Shown: positions 25,368 through 34,281 of the stretch, one piece after another
How the letters are laid out: each line of letters starts with the position of its first letter
Numbering within the stretch: position 1 is the first letter of the stretch
Origin: CAVQHY01 sp963712465
Lineage (GTDB): Bacteria > Actinomycetota > Thermoleophilia > Gaiellales > Gaiellaceae
Assembly (NCBI GenBank): GCA_963712465.1
Contig: CAVQHY010000004.1
Coordinates: 1-64,000 of the forward strand
DNA: 64,000 nucleotides
Direction: 5' to 3'
The notes under the pieces: generated by a model
Told to the model about the DNA's origin: nothing
Database searches by the model: none
The model's input: the letters and a program-made list of their open reading frames with translations, nothing else
Position numbers and translations under genes: made by a program

Positions 25368-26724
25368 GGGAGCGGTTCTAGCACGTGCGCTGGGGATTGA
25401 CATCGGCGTCTCGTCGGTGCGGGCGGCGGTCGTCGATGAAGAGGCGCGTGTGGTCGCCACGGCCCGGCGGCCGCTCGAGACGGCGATCGAGCGCGAGCGG
25501 GCCGAGCACGACCCGCGTGCGTGGCTCGACGGTGCGCTCGCTGCGGGACGTGAGGCCGTCGAGGCGGCGGGCGGCGGCCCGGTGGCGGCGGTCGGGGTCG
25601 GGGCGGTCGGCCCGGCGCCGGTCCTGGTCGACGGCGACCTCGACCCGCTCGCCCCGGCACCGCTCTTCGCGCTCGATCGACGGGCCGAGGCCGAGCGCGC
25701 GCGGCTCGCCGTCACGCACGACCACGCGCTCCCGAAGCTCCTGTGGTGGGCCGAGCACGAGCCGGGGCTTGTCGCCCGCGCCGCCTGGGCGCTCGACGCG
25801 ACCGGCTTCCTCGTCGGCCAGCTCACCGGCACGCCGATCATGGATGCGGTCACCCGTGCCTCGTGGGAGTCGCCGAGTGCCGTCGCGCCGGTCCCGCTTC
25901 CCGAGCCGATCGACCCGACCGCGGTCGCCGGCGGGCTCACGGCCGAGGCGGCCGCGGCCCTCGGTCTCCCGTCGGGCACCCCTGTCGCGGCCGGGACGTT
26001 CGACACGTTCGTCGACGTCGCCGGCGCGGGTGTGCGCGGGCCCGGCGATGCCTGCATCCTGCTCGGCTCTACTCTCATCGTCGCGGTGGCGCTCGATCGG
26101 CCGCGGGAATGTCCCGGCCTCGAGCTCTCCGCCTACCCCGGCGCCGGCACACTGCTCGGAGGCTGGACGAGCGCGGCCGGCTCGACGCTGTCGTGGTTCG
26201 CCCGGGAGCTCGGCGCACCGCCGGACGTGACGAGGCTCGAGCCGGGCGCTGGCGGGCTGGTCGCGCTCCCCTACTTCGCGGGCGAGCGGACCCCGATCCA
26301 CGACCCCGACGCGACCGGCCTCGTCCTCGGGCTGACGCTGGCGACAACCCGCGGCGAGCTCTATCGCTCGCTCCTGGATGCGGTCGCGCTCTCGGCCCTC
26401 GACCACACCTCCCGGCTCGCCGCGGCCGGAATCGCGCCGGATGCGTGGCTGACGGCCGGTGGAGGTGCCCGCGACGAGGCATGGCTCCGCGCGACCGCCG
26501 ACGCGATCGGCTCGCCGCTCCACATCGTTCGCGGCGCGGGCGAGGCGGTCGGCCCCGCGCACCTCGCCCTCCGCGCCGTCGGCGCCGAGCCGTCTCGCCC
26601 GGTCGAGCGGATCGTCGAGCCCGATCCGGCCCGCCACGCCCGCTTCCGGGAGCTCTACCCTCTGTACCGCGACGTCTACCCTTCGCTCGCGCCCGCCATG
26701 CGGCGCCTGTCCAACCGCCGATGA
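25366..26724 (+). CDS. FGGY family carbohydrate kinase
   Basis: A 452-residue sugar kinase of the xylulokinase/gluconokinase type. The first phosphate-binding strand is LGIDIGVSSVRAAVVD (about 8-23), the catalytic-Asp region is AAGTFDTFVDVAG, and the second phosphate motif is TAGGGARDEAWL. It phosphorylates an unidentified sugar or polyol by ATP. The ATG at 25366 is inside the start codon of the divergent dehydrogenase; an in-frame ATG at 25333 would overlap it more. The downstream MDR gene starts within its stop codon (ATGA). Confidence 0.86.
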   Translation: MGAVLARALGIDIGVSSVRAAVVDEEARVVATARRPLETAIERERAEHDPRAWLDGALAAGREAVEAAGGGPVAAVGVGAVGPAPVLVDGDLDPLAPAPLFALDRRAEAERARLAVTHDHALPKLLWWAEHEPGLVARAAWALDATGFLVGQLTGTPIMDAVTRASWESPSAVAPVPLPEPIDPTAVAGGLTAEAAAALGLPSGTPVAAGTFDTFVDVAGAGVRGPGDACILLGSTLIVAVALDRPRECPGLELSAYPGAGTLLGGWTSAAGSTLSWFARELGAPPDVTRLEPGAGGLVALPYFAGERTPIHDPDATGLVLGLTLATTRGELYRSLLDAVALSALDHTSRLAAAGIAPDAWLTAGGGARDEAWLRATADAIGSPLHIVRGAGEAVGPAHLALRAVGAEPSRPVERIVEPDPARHARFRELYPLYRDVYPSLAPAMRRLSNRR

Positions 26725-27683
26725 CGATGCGCGCCGCCCACCTTCACGGAATCGGAGACCTCCGGGTCGAGGAGCTCCCCGTGCCCGAGCCGGGGCCCGG
26801 GGAACTGCTCGTGCGCGTCGAGGCCTGCGGCGTCTGCCCGACCGACGTTCGCAAGTTCCTGATTGGCGTCAACGACGGGGAGTACCCGTTCAACCCGGGC
26901 CACGAATGGGTGGGGTGGGCCGAGCGCGCCGGCCCGGAGGTGTCCGGACTGGACGTCGGGCAGAGGGTCTACGGCGACACGTATAGCGGCTACGCCGAGT
27001 ACGCCATCGTGACTGTCGAGCCGGCCGGCTGGTCGCGCGGGGCGCTGCCGCTCCCGGACGACCTGCCGCTCGAGCGGGCGATCTTCGTCGAGCCGCTGGC
27101 CGACTGCCTGCACGCGATCCGCGACCAGGGGCGCGTGCGCGAGGCCGACCGCGTCGCTGTCGTCGGGGCAGGGCAGATGGGAGCCCAGCTCGTCGTCGCC
27201 GCGCGGGCGGCCGGCGCAGAGGTAGTCGCCGTCGACCCGCTCGAGGAGCGACGCGAGCTCGCCCGCTTCTTCGGCGCGACCGTGACCGCTGAGGACGTCC
27301 GCGAGCTCGAGGGCGGCGCCGACGTCGTCGTCCTCTCGGTCGGCCTTGCCGAGCTCGTCGCTCCGGCCCTCGCGCTCGCGCGCCCGGGCGGCCGGGTCGT
27401 CCTCTTCGCGGGCTTCGGCGAGCGCTTCGAGGCGAGCCTCGACCTGAACCGGATCCACTACGAGGAGATCTCCGTCGTCGGTAGCGAGTGGATCGGCGCG
27501 CCGCCGGGCCAGCGGTGGGAGCGCTACGACGAGGCGCTCGAGCTCCTGTGCTCCGGCGAGGTGCCGCTCGAGCGGCTCGTCACGGCCCGCTGCGGGCTCG
27601 ACGGCCTAGCCGGGGCGTTCGCGGACGTGCAGGCTCGGCGTGGGCTCAAGACCATGCTCGTCCCGTCATTGCCGGCGCAGTAG
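26721..27683 (+). CDS. Zinc-type MDR dehydrogenase lacking the structural zinc lobe
   Basis: A 320-residue protein with the catalytic zinc region (ACGVCPTDVRKF, GHEWVG) but no four-Cys structural site; the corresponding loop is short (YGDTYSGYAEYA). The cofactor motif is VVGAGQMGAQLVVAARAAG. It probably oxidises a sugar alcohol or its phosphate with the kinase next to it, as the two are translationally coupled. The exact substrate is unknown. Confidence 0.82.
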   Translation: MTMRAAHLHGIGDLRVEELPVPEPGPGELLVRVEACGVCPTDVRKFLIGVNDGEYPFNPGHEWVGWAERAGPEVSGLDVGQRVYGDTYSGYAEYAIVTVEPAGWSRGALPLPDDLPLERAIFVEPLADCLHAIRDQGRVREADRVAVVGAGQMGAQLVVAARAAGAEVVAVDPLEERRELARFFGATVTAEDVRELEGGADVVVLSVGLAELVAPALALARPGGRVVLFAGFGERFEASLDLNRIHYEEISVVGSEWIGAPPGQRWERYDEALELLCSGEVPLERLVTARCGLDGLAGAFADVQARRGLKTMLVPSLPAQ

Positions 27684-27691
27684 GATCAGCC

Positions 27692-29788
27692 ATCGCCCGC
27701 CTGCCCGCGCACGACGTCCTTTTCGAGCCGCTCCGGATCGGCCCGAAGACGCTGCCGAACCGCTTCTACCAGGTGCCGCACTGCTGCGGCTTCGGGACGG
27801 AGAAGCCGCTCCACCAGGCGCACTTCCGGGCGATGAAGGCGGAGGGTGGCTGGGGCGCCGTCTGCACCGAGTACTGCGCGATCAGCCCCGATTCGGACGA
27901 GACGCCGTTTATCTCGGCGCGGCTCTGGGACGACGACGACCTGCGCGCGCTCGCGGTCATGTGCGACATGGCCCACGAGCACGGCGCGCTCTCCGGGTGC
28001 GAGCTCCACCACTCGGGCGCCCACTCGCCGCGCAGGCAGTACCGGCTGCCGGCGCCCGCGCCGTCGCAGCTGATGTCCGACTACCTGCTCGTCACGCCCA
28101 AGGCGATGGAGCGGTCGGACATCCGCCGGCTGCAGGGCGACTGGGCGGCGGCCGCGAGGCGCGCACGTGACGCGGGCTTCGACATCGTCTACGTGTACGG
28201 CGCCCACTCGTACCTGCCGATGCAGTTCCTCTCGCCGTTCTATAACAAGCGCGGTGACGAGTACGGAGGCTCGCTCGAGAACCGCGCCCGCTTCTGGCTC
28301 GAGACGCTGGAGGTCGTGCGAGACGCTGTCGGCGACGACTGCGCGATCGCCTCGCGGATCGCGGTCGACGCTCTCGGGCCGTACGGAGTCGAGATCGACG
28401 AGGGTCTCGCCTTCGTCTCGCTCGCCGACGAGCTCGTCGATCTCTGGGATGTGAACGTCGGGTCGGCGCTCGAGTGGTCGAAAGACTCGGGAGCGTCGAG
28501 CCTGTTCGCCGAGGGCTGGCAGCTCGAGTGGACAGGCCGCGTGCGCGAGGTGACGGCGAAGCCGATCGTCGGCGTCGGCCGGCTCACGTCTCCCGACCGG
28601 ATGGCGGAGATCGTGTCGTCCGGAGTGTGGGATGTGATCGGCGCGGCCCGGCCGTCGATCGCGGATCCGTTCCTCCCGAGGAAGGTGGAGGAGGGGCGCT
28701 ACGACGAGATCCGCGAGTGCATCGGCTGCAACATCTGCATCCCGAAGTCCGACCCGGGCGGCAACGTCGGCTGTACCCAGAACGCGACCGCCGGCGAGGA
28801 GTTCCGGCGCGGCTGGCATCCGGAGCGGTTCGAGCGGGCCGTCAACGCCGATCGGGACGTCCTCGTCGTCGGAGCCGGCCCCGCGGGAATGGAGTGCGCG
28901 ATCGTGCTGGGCAAGCGTGGGTTCCGGCGCGTCCACCTCGTCGACGCGGAGGCGGAGGTCGGCGGAATCATGCGCTGGGTGCCGTGGCTGCCGGGCCGGG
29001 GCGAGTGGGCGCGCGTCGCGAACTGGCGGTCGATCCAGCTCGGGAAGCTTCGCAACGTCGAGGTTCTGACGGGACTTCGCCTCGATGCGGACGGAGTCCG
29101 GAGCTACGGCGCCGAGCTCGTCGTGGTCGCGACCGGGGCGCGGTGGGCCGCGGACGGGCTCAACCGGGTCACGCACGAGCCGGTCGCGGGGGCGGACGCC
29201 TCGCTTCCGCACGTGCTCACTCCCGAGCAGGTGATGGTCGAGGGCAAGGCGGTACCCGGCGAGCGCGTCGTCGTCCTCGACGGGGAGGGATACTTCATGG
29301 CGGTCGGGCTCGCCGAGAAGCTCGCCACCGACGGTCATACGGTCGAGCTGGCCACGTGCCTGGAGGAGATCGCCCCGTTCTGCCACGAGACGCTCGAGCA
29401 GGGGCTGCTGAAGCAGCGCTTGCACCGCGCGGGGATCGGAATGCGGGCGGGGTTGACCCCGTCGCGCGTGGCTCCGGGCCTTGTCGAGGCGGTCGACGAG
29501 TACGGCGAGCCGGTCGAGCTCCGGGCGGACGCGGTCGTCCTCGTCACGCACCGGCTCTCGAACGATTCGCTCTACCTCGAGCTCGCCGGTGACGAGGAGG
29601 CGCTCGCGGCCGAGGGCGTCGAGGCGCTCTACCGGATCGGCGATTGCGTCGCGCCGCAGCTGATCGCCGACGCGATCTTCGACGGCCATCGCCTTGCCCG
29701 CGAGATCGACGCGGAGTCCCCGGCGATCCCGCTGCCGTACCGGCGCGAGCGGCCGCTCGGGTCACCGTCGATGACGAACGCCCGGTAG
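27692..29788 (+). CDS. Trimethylamine/dimethylamine dehydrogenase-like iron-sulfur flavoprotein
   Basis: About 698 residues. The N-terminal old-yellow-enzyme barrel is followed by a [4Fe-4S] cluster and a C-terminal FAD/ADP-binding half (VGAGPAGM about 393-400). Compared with trimethylamine dehydrogenase from memory: the Cys that bonds FMN is in QVPHCC (Cys31), active-site Tyr169 and His172 are in YVYGAH, and the Tyr of the amine site is in TEYC (Tyr61). The cluster cysteines are 343, 346, 349 and 361. The second Trp of the aromatic bowl (W355 in the reference) is Ser here (CIPKS). No ATG/GTG/TTG starts it; ATC at 27692 is my best guess. It follows the dehydrogenase by eight bases and its 3' end is overrun by a RAYT gene. 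Confidence 0.82.
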   Translation: MARLPAHDVLFEPLRIGPKTLPNRFYQVPHCCGFGTEKPLHQAHFRAMKAEGGWGAVCTEYCAISPDSDETPFISARLWDDDDLRALAVMCDMAHEHGALSGCELHHSGAHSPRRQYRLPAPAPSQLMSDYLLVTPKAMERSDIRRLQGDWAAAARRARDAGFDIVYVYGAHSYLPMQFLSPFYNKRGDEYGGSLENRARFWLETLEVVRDAVGDDCAIASRIAVDALGPYGVEIDEGLAFVSLADELVDLWDVNVGSALEWSKDSGASSLFAEGWQLEWTGRVREVTAKPIVGVGRLTSPDRMAEIVSSGVWDVIGAARPSIADPFLPRKVEEGRYDEIRECIGCNICIPKSDPGGNVGCTQNATAGEEFRRGWHPERFERAVNADRDVLVVGAGPAGMECAIVLGKRGFRRVHLVDAEAEVGGIMRWVPWLPGRGEWARVANWRSIQLGKLRNVEVLTGLRLDADGVRSYGAELVVVATGARWAADGLNRVTHEPVAGADASLPHVLTPEQVMVEGKAVPGERVVVLDGEGYFMAVGLAEKLATDGHTVELATCLEEIAPFCHETLEQGLLKQRLHRAGIGMRAGLTPSRVAPGLVEAVDEYGEPVELRADAVVLVTHRLSNDSLYLELAGDEEALAAEGVEALYRIGDCVAPQLIADAIFDGHRLAREIDAESPAIPLPYRRERPLGSPSMTNAR

Positions 29789-30306
29789 CGCTGGCCCGCC
29801 CGGACAGGATCGTCGTCGAAGATGGCCAGCAGCGAGGCGACGGCCAGGAAGGACGGGGGCCGCTCCAGTCCGATGGTCGCCGGATAGCTCGACCAGCGCC
29901 ACTCACCCGGCGCCGTGCAAACGCCTGCGCGAACGGGATTGAGAGCGACGTAGCGCGTCAGCTCGAGCAGGTGCGCGCCGCGCACGACCGGCGCGGCCCA
30001 ATACCTCCCCTGCCAGAGATGCCCGGTCCGGCCGTGCAGGCGGTTGAAGCGCTGCGCGTAGACGCTGTCGAGTCGTTGCATCCCCGCCGAGAGATTCGGC
30101 TCGGGTGTCTCGACGACCAGGTGGTAGTGATTGTCGAGCAGGCAATACGCGAGGCAGAGCCACCGAAATCTCGCGACGACGTCGGCCAGGTGTACGAGAA
30201 AGAGCCCGCGATCCGCACTGTCCAGCACGATCGCTCGCCCGTCGTTTCCGCGGTTCGTCACGTGGTAGATCCCACCTGCGATCTGGATCCGCGGAGCACG
30301 CGGCAT
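29629..30306 (-). CDS. REP-associated tyrosine transposase (RAYT, Y1 family), copy 1, C-terminus replaced
   Basis: A 225-residue single-strand transposase of the IS200/RAYT group. The HUH motif is LDNHYHLVV and the catalytic Tyr lies in RYVALNPVRAGV. The first 170 residues are standard (GGIYHVTNRGN start). The last ~50 residues are read antisense through the amine-dehydrogenase gene (overlap 29629-29788) and look like noise, so the natural C-terminus is lost. The second RAYT in the window (61196-62131) is 86 residues longer and ends in a helix-turn-helix absent here. Activity is doubtful. A 47-base hairpin lies just upstream. Confidence 0.8.
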   Translation of the reverse strand: MPRAPRIQIAGGIYHVTNRGNDGRAIVLDSADRGLFLVHLADVVARFRWLCLAYCLLDNHYHLVVETPEPNLSAGMQRLDSVYAQRFNRLHGRTGHLWQGRYWAAPVVRGAHLLELTRYVALNPVRAGVCTAPGEWRWSSYPATIGLERPPSFLAVASLLAIFDDDPVRAGQRYRAFVIDGDPSGRSRRYGSGIAGDSASISRARRWPSKIASAISCGATQSPIR

Positions 30307-30362
30307 GATCCGACCGTACCGCCGATCCTTCCCCGCCGACAGGTGGCCATCGTGGCGACTTC

Positions 30363-30409
30363 GTCACAAGGGCGCACAAGGGGTCAGACCCCTTGTGCGC
30401 CTGTGTGAC
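30363..30409. repeat. REP-like hairpin next to RAYT 1
   Basis: A near-perfect 23-bp stem whose inner 29 bases are exact (14-base arms 30372-30385 and 30387-30400 around one A, with core GGGGTCAGACCCC). It separates the RAYT start from the permease stop. The core GGGTCAG recurs in the terminal repeats of RAYT 2. No U-run follows, so a REP role is more likely than termination. Confidence 0.7.
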
Positions 30410-30430
30410 GCAAGCGCGATCGGCCCTGCG

Positions 30431-31989
30431 CTATGCCGGCGAGGGCTCCACCTCGACTTCGAGCGGTAGGTCGACCGCTTGCTCCCTCGTGCGTCGGCCC
30501 AGCACGTAGAAGAGGACGCCGATCCCGATCGTGATCACGATCGGGATGAACACCGTCAGCTCGAAGCCTCCGCGCGTGAAACCCTCGGGCAACGCGTCGT
30601 CGTTCAGGATCGTCCCGTCGGCGATTCCCGGGAAGAGCCCGACGACCGAGGCCAGGACGGCCCAGAAGGTCGTCAGGATCCCGCAGATCCAGACCCCGGC
30701 CATTCCGAACGGAACCCGGTAGGGCCGGTGCACGTGGCCGTGGCTGTAGCGGAGCTTGATCAGCGCCGGAAAGATCACGATGTAGGAGATCGTCGTGAAC
30801 AGCAGCACGACGTTGAGCACGGTCGAGAAGTACTTGTTCGCGTCGCCGCTGGTGAGGTTGAACGCGAGCACCATGACGATCGTCGAGATGATCCCGGAGA
30901 GCAGGTTGACGACGATCGGCGTGCCCCACCGCTTGGAGAACGTTCCGAGGACGCGTGGGCCGGCGCCGTCGTATCCCGCGACCGCCTGGCTGCGGTCGGC
31001 GCCCATCAGCCACGTCGTCCCGCTCGAGAGCAGCACGAGGATGAACGCGATCGCCGTGACGTCGCCGAGGAAGGCCCCGGCGCCGGTCAGCTCGACCGTC
31101 CCGTCGGCTCCGACGCTGCCGCCGTACACGGTGAAGACCGTCTTCATCGCGTCGATGAACCCGCCGAGGCCGGTGATCTGGTCGCTCGGCAAGACGATGA
31201 TGATCGACAGGATCGGGATCCCGTAGAGGATCACGGCGGCGAACATCGAGCGGATGACCGTGAACGGGACGTCTCGCTGCGGGTTCTTCATCTCGTCCCC
31301 GGCGGCGCTCGGCAGCTCGAAGCCGACGTAGTTGAAGAACAGCACCGGCACGAGGGCGATGAACAGGGCGTACGTCGGCTTGAACTCGTGAGCTGCGGGC
31401 GCGTGAACGCCGTTTTTCACCGCATAGACGATCACGCTGAGCGTGAAGAACGCGAGCAACGCGATCCGACACCACGCGCCGAGCGTCGGGATCCACTTTC
31501 CGATGCCGAACGAGAGGATCGCCGCCCACACCCCGAACCAGATGAAGACGAGCGAGAAGAGGTACTGACCGGTCGTGTCCAGCTCGATAAAGAACGTGTT
31601 GAACGTCGCGACCGCGGTGATTGTAAGCAGGCCGCCCATCCAGACCGGTTCGAGAGCCAGTACATGACCGTGTTCATGCAGGACACGAAGCGCCCGAAGG
31701 CCAGCTTCGTCCAGACGTAGCAGCCGCCCTCCTCCGCAAACGCGGCACCGAGCTCCGACGTCAGGAGCGTGTACGGCAGGAAGAAGAACACCGCGAGGAA
31801 CGCAAGCCAGGTGAACCCCTGCGCCCCGTTGGCGGCGACGGCACCGAGCGTGTCGACGCCGACGAGTGTGCAGATGAGAAAGAAGATCATGTCGAACCGG
31901 CCGAAGTGCTTCTTCAGCTTCGACTTCTCCTCGACCGCCGCCGCGGTCGTGTGCTCGACCAGCTCCGACGCGTACGCCCCAGCTGCCAT
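30431..31989 (-). pseudogene. APC family amino acid permease, disrupted by a frameshift
   Basis: Residues 1 to about 115 are read in one frame: MAAGAYASELVEHT, then the KKHFGRFDMIFFLIC first-helix region, down to CMNTVMYWLSN. The rest continues in another frame from PVWMGGLLTITAVA to the stop at 30431 and supplies the remaining helices. One missing C in an AACCGG run at about 31645 explains the break; AACCCGG would restore a ~515-residue permease. The start has an excellent AAGGAGGACGG site. This may be a real pseudogene or a homopolymer sequencing error. Substrate class: amino acids or amines. Confidence 0.8.
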
Positions 31990-32218
31990 TCCGTCCTCCT
32001 TGCCCGTGCTCCCCTGTGAACGCGGGATGATCCTCCGGACGGCCTGTGCCGGCAAGCCCAGCGGAGGCCGCCGCGGTCGCTCCTGGAGCGAGATTCCAGG
32101 GCAGTCGCGAGCCGTCTTTGCAAGACTCGCGCACATGCCACGAGGCAGCCGGCACGGCCAGTGGTGGACGGTCGCGGCATGTCCTTGCCGCTGTTGCTGC
32201 TGACGATCGACTTCTTCG

Positions 32219-32452
32219 ATGGCGTTCGTGTGCGTCTCGTCGATCCTCTTCTCGCTCCTCTCGCCGGCCAGCGGGCTCGCGCTCGTCATCGCCGGGTTCC
32301 TCACCGGCGGGATCGGTCAGGGTTTCGCGCACAACGTCTCGACGACGGCCGCGATGAGCGCCGTCGACGAGAGCAAGGCCGGCGTTGCCTCGGCCCTGCT
32401 CTACCGCGGAACCCGCGAGACCGTGGCCCTCGCTCCGAGCCCGGCCGTCTGA
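32219..32452 (+). pseudogene. MFS transporter C-terminal remnant
   Basis: A 77-codon fragment with two helices and the loop GIGQGFAHNVSTTAAMSAVDE, then AGVASALLYRGTRE, which matches the region between the last helices of multidrug MFS permeases. The preceding helices are absent and a stop lies just upstream in frame. The interval 31990-32218 otherwise holds only the permease promoter region on the other strand and a short hairpin. Confidence 0.55.
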
Positions 32453-32593
32453 GCGGCACGCCTGCTATCCTCGCGCGCAGCATGCTGCCCACGGGCTGAC
32501 ATAGGACACGCGCTCGTGCGGCCGCGCCTCGCGCGGCTCGCGCGCCACCTCGCGCAACCTCGCCCGTTCTCTTCACGTTTCCAAGGAGCATGC

Positions 32594-33451
32594 ATGACCC
32601 ATCGAGCAACACCCACTGCCAGAGCGCCCGCGGTCGACGTCGTCGGCCTGCGCAAGGAGTTCGTCCGACCCGACGGCCGCCGCCGCGGGCTGTTCCCGCG
32701 CCGTCGGCGCGTGCCCGCGCTCCACGGCCTGACGTTCACGCTCGAGCGGGGCGAGTGCGTCGCCATCCTCGGCCAGAACGGGTCGGGAAAGTCGACGCTC
32801 GTCCGCCTGCTCTCGACGCTGCTTCTGCACGACGGCGGCAGCGCCCGGGTGTTCGGTCACGACGTCTTCGCCGACTCTCGCGCCGTCCGGCGGCTCGTCA
32901 ACCGCGTCTCGGTCGAGGCGTCGTTCTTCAAGAAGCTCTCCTCGGCGGAGAACCTCGTGTACGCCGCCCGTTTCTACGGGCTGGGCGGCCGGGAAATCCA
33001 CGACAAGATCCCCGAGATCCTCGGGCGGGTCGGCTTCCCGGTCGAGCGCCGCAACGAGCCGATGGAGAACCTCTCACGGGGGATGCAGCAGAAGGTCGCG
33101 CTTGCGCGTGCGCTGCTGACCTCGCCGGTGTTGCTCCTGCTCGACGAGCCGACGACGGGGCTCGACCCGCGCTCGAAGCTCGAGGTGCAGGAGTTCATCG
33201 AGGAGATCCGCGCGCGCCACGACGCGACCGTGCTGCTCTGCACGCACGACCTGGCCGAGGCGGAGTCGCTCGCCGACCGCGTCGGGATCCTCCACGCAGG
33301 CGAGCTCCTGTGCCTTGCGCCGCCGGACGAGATCAGGGAGCTCTACGGCGCCGACACGCTCGAGGAGGCGTTCTTCGCCGCGACGGGCACCGCCTTCGAG
33401 GACGAGCGCGAGCCCGATGACGAGCCGGCCGAGGAGGTGGGAGTCCCATGA
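32594..33451 (+). CDS. ABC transporter ATP-binding protein (ABC-2 exporter class)
   Basis: A 285-residue ATPase: Walker A GQNGSGKST (60-68), signature LSRGMQQKVALARAL, Walker B LLLLDEPTTGLDP and HDLAEAE switch. The Arg-rich insertion between residues 29 and 40 (GRRRGLFPRRRR) is typical of daunorubicin/Na+ exporter-like subfamilies. AAGGAG precedes the ATG at a good distance. The permease gene overlaps its stop (ATGA). Substrate unknown; probably exports a lipid, drug or polysaccharide. Confidence 0.88.
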   Translation: MTHRATPTARAPAVDVVGLRKEFVRPDGRRRGLFPRRRRVPALHGLTFTLERGECVAILGQNGSGKSTLVRLLSTLLLHDGGSARVFGHDVFADSRAVRRLVNRVSVEASFFKKLSSAENLVYAARFYGLGGREIHDKIPEILGRVGFPVERRNEPMENLSRGMQQKVALARALLTSPVLLLLDEPTTGLDPRSKLEVQEFIEEIRARHDATVLLCTHDLAEAESLADRVGILHAGELLCLAPPDEIRELYGADTLEEAFFAATGTAFEDEREPDDEPAEEVGVP

Positions 33452-34281
33452 GCCGCTTCGCCCTCGTCGCGCGCCAGGAGCTCGTCGGCCTGTTCGGGGT
33501 CGTCGAGCGCAACGCCTACATCGTCCGTCGCTACTTCTGGTGGGAGCTCGCGTGGTTTCTCTGGTCGGTCGCGAACACGCTCACGATCGTCTTCATCGCC
33601 AAGGGGATCGAGGCGTCCGGCGGCACGCTGAACGTCGAGCGCGAGACGATCGTGCTGCTGATCGGCGCGGTGATCTGGTCGTACCTCGGGATCATCTTCG
33701 AGATCCTCACCGAGACGGTCGCCTGGGAGCGCTGGGAGGGGACGATCGAGTACACGTTCATGGCGCCGCTGTCGCGGCCCACGCACCTGTTCGGCATGGG
33801 GCTCTTCTCGGTCGCCTACGGCGTGGTGCGGACGGCGTTTCTGTTCGTCTCCGTCGCGTTCTTCTTCGACCTGTCGTTCCCGGACGCGAACTTCGCCGCC
33901 GCGATGGTCATCCTCGCCGTCGCCTCGGTCTCGTTCATCGGGATCGGGATGATGACGGCGGTGCTGCCGCTGATCTCGCCGGAGAAGGGGACGCAGCTCG
34001 GCTTCATCGCCCAGGGAGTCCTGCTCGCGGTCTCGGGCGTCTACTACTCGGTCGAGATCCTGCCGGAGTGGATGCAGACGCTCGCGAAGCTCTCGCCGGC
34101 GACGTACGCGCTCGAAGGGATCCGGGCTGCGGTGCTCGACGGCGCCGGGCTATCCGAGCTCTGGCCGGACATCTGGCCGCTGATCGTGATCGGACTCGTG
34201 TGCGTGCCGCTCGGGCTCGAGATCTTCCGCCGCGGCGAGCGCTACGCCAAGCGCCACGGGAAGCTCAAGCGGTCGGGATAG
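33448..34281 (+). CDS. ABC-2 type transporter permease
   Basis: A 277-residue inner-membrane protein with six predicted helices, a long first cytoplasmic helix (WWELAWFLWSVANTLTIVFI) and a conserved GVYYSVEILPEWMQTLAKLSP loop before the last helices, typical of ABC2_membrane. It works with the ATPase translated just before it. Its 3' end overlaps the convergent MBL-fold gene by 17 bases. Confidence 0.86.
   Translation: MSRFALVARQELVGLFGVVERNAYIVRRYFWWELAWFLWSVANTLTIVFIAKGIEASGGTLNVERETIVLLIGAVIWSYLGIIFEILTETVAWERWEGTIEYTFMAPLSRPTHLFGMGLFSVAYGVVRTAFLFVSVAFFFDLSFPDANFAAAMVILAVASVSFIGIGMMTAVLPLISPEKGTQLGFIAQGVLLAVSGVYYSVEILPEWMQTLAKLSPATYALEGIRAAVLDGAGLSELWPDIWPLIVIGLVCVPLGLEIFRRGERYAKRHGKLKRSG

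Noticed and set aside
27686..29689. A 667-codon minus-strand open frame
   Set aside because: Antisense shadow of the amine dehydrogenase-like gene; no recognisable motif.
30363..30409. The hairpin as terminator of the APC permease
   Set aside because: It has no U-tract and its core recurs at a second RAYT element, so a REP role fits better; termination cannot be ruled out.
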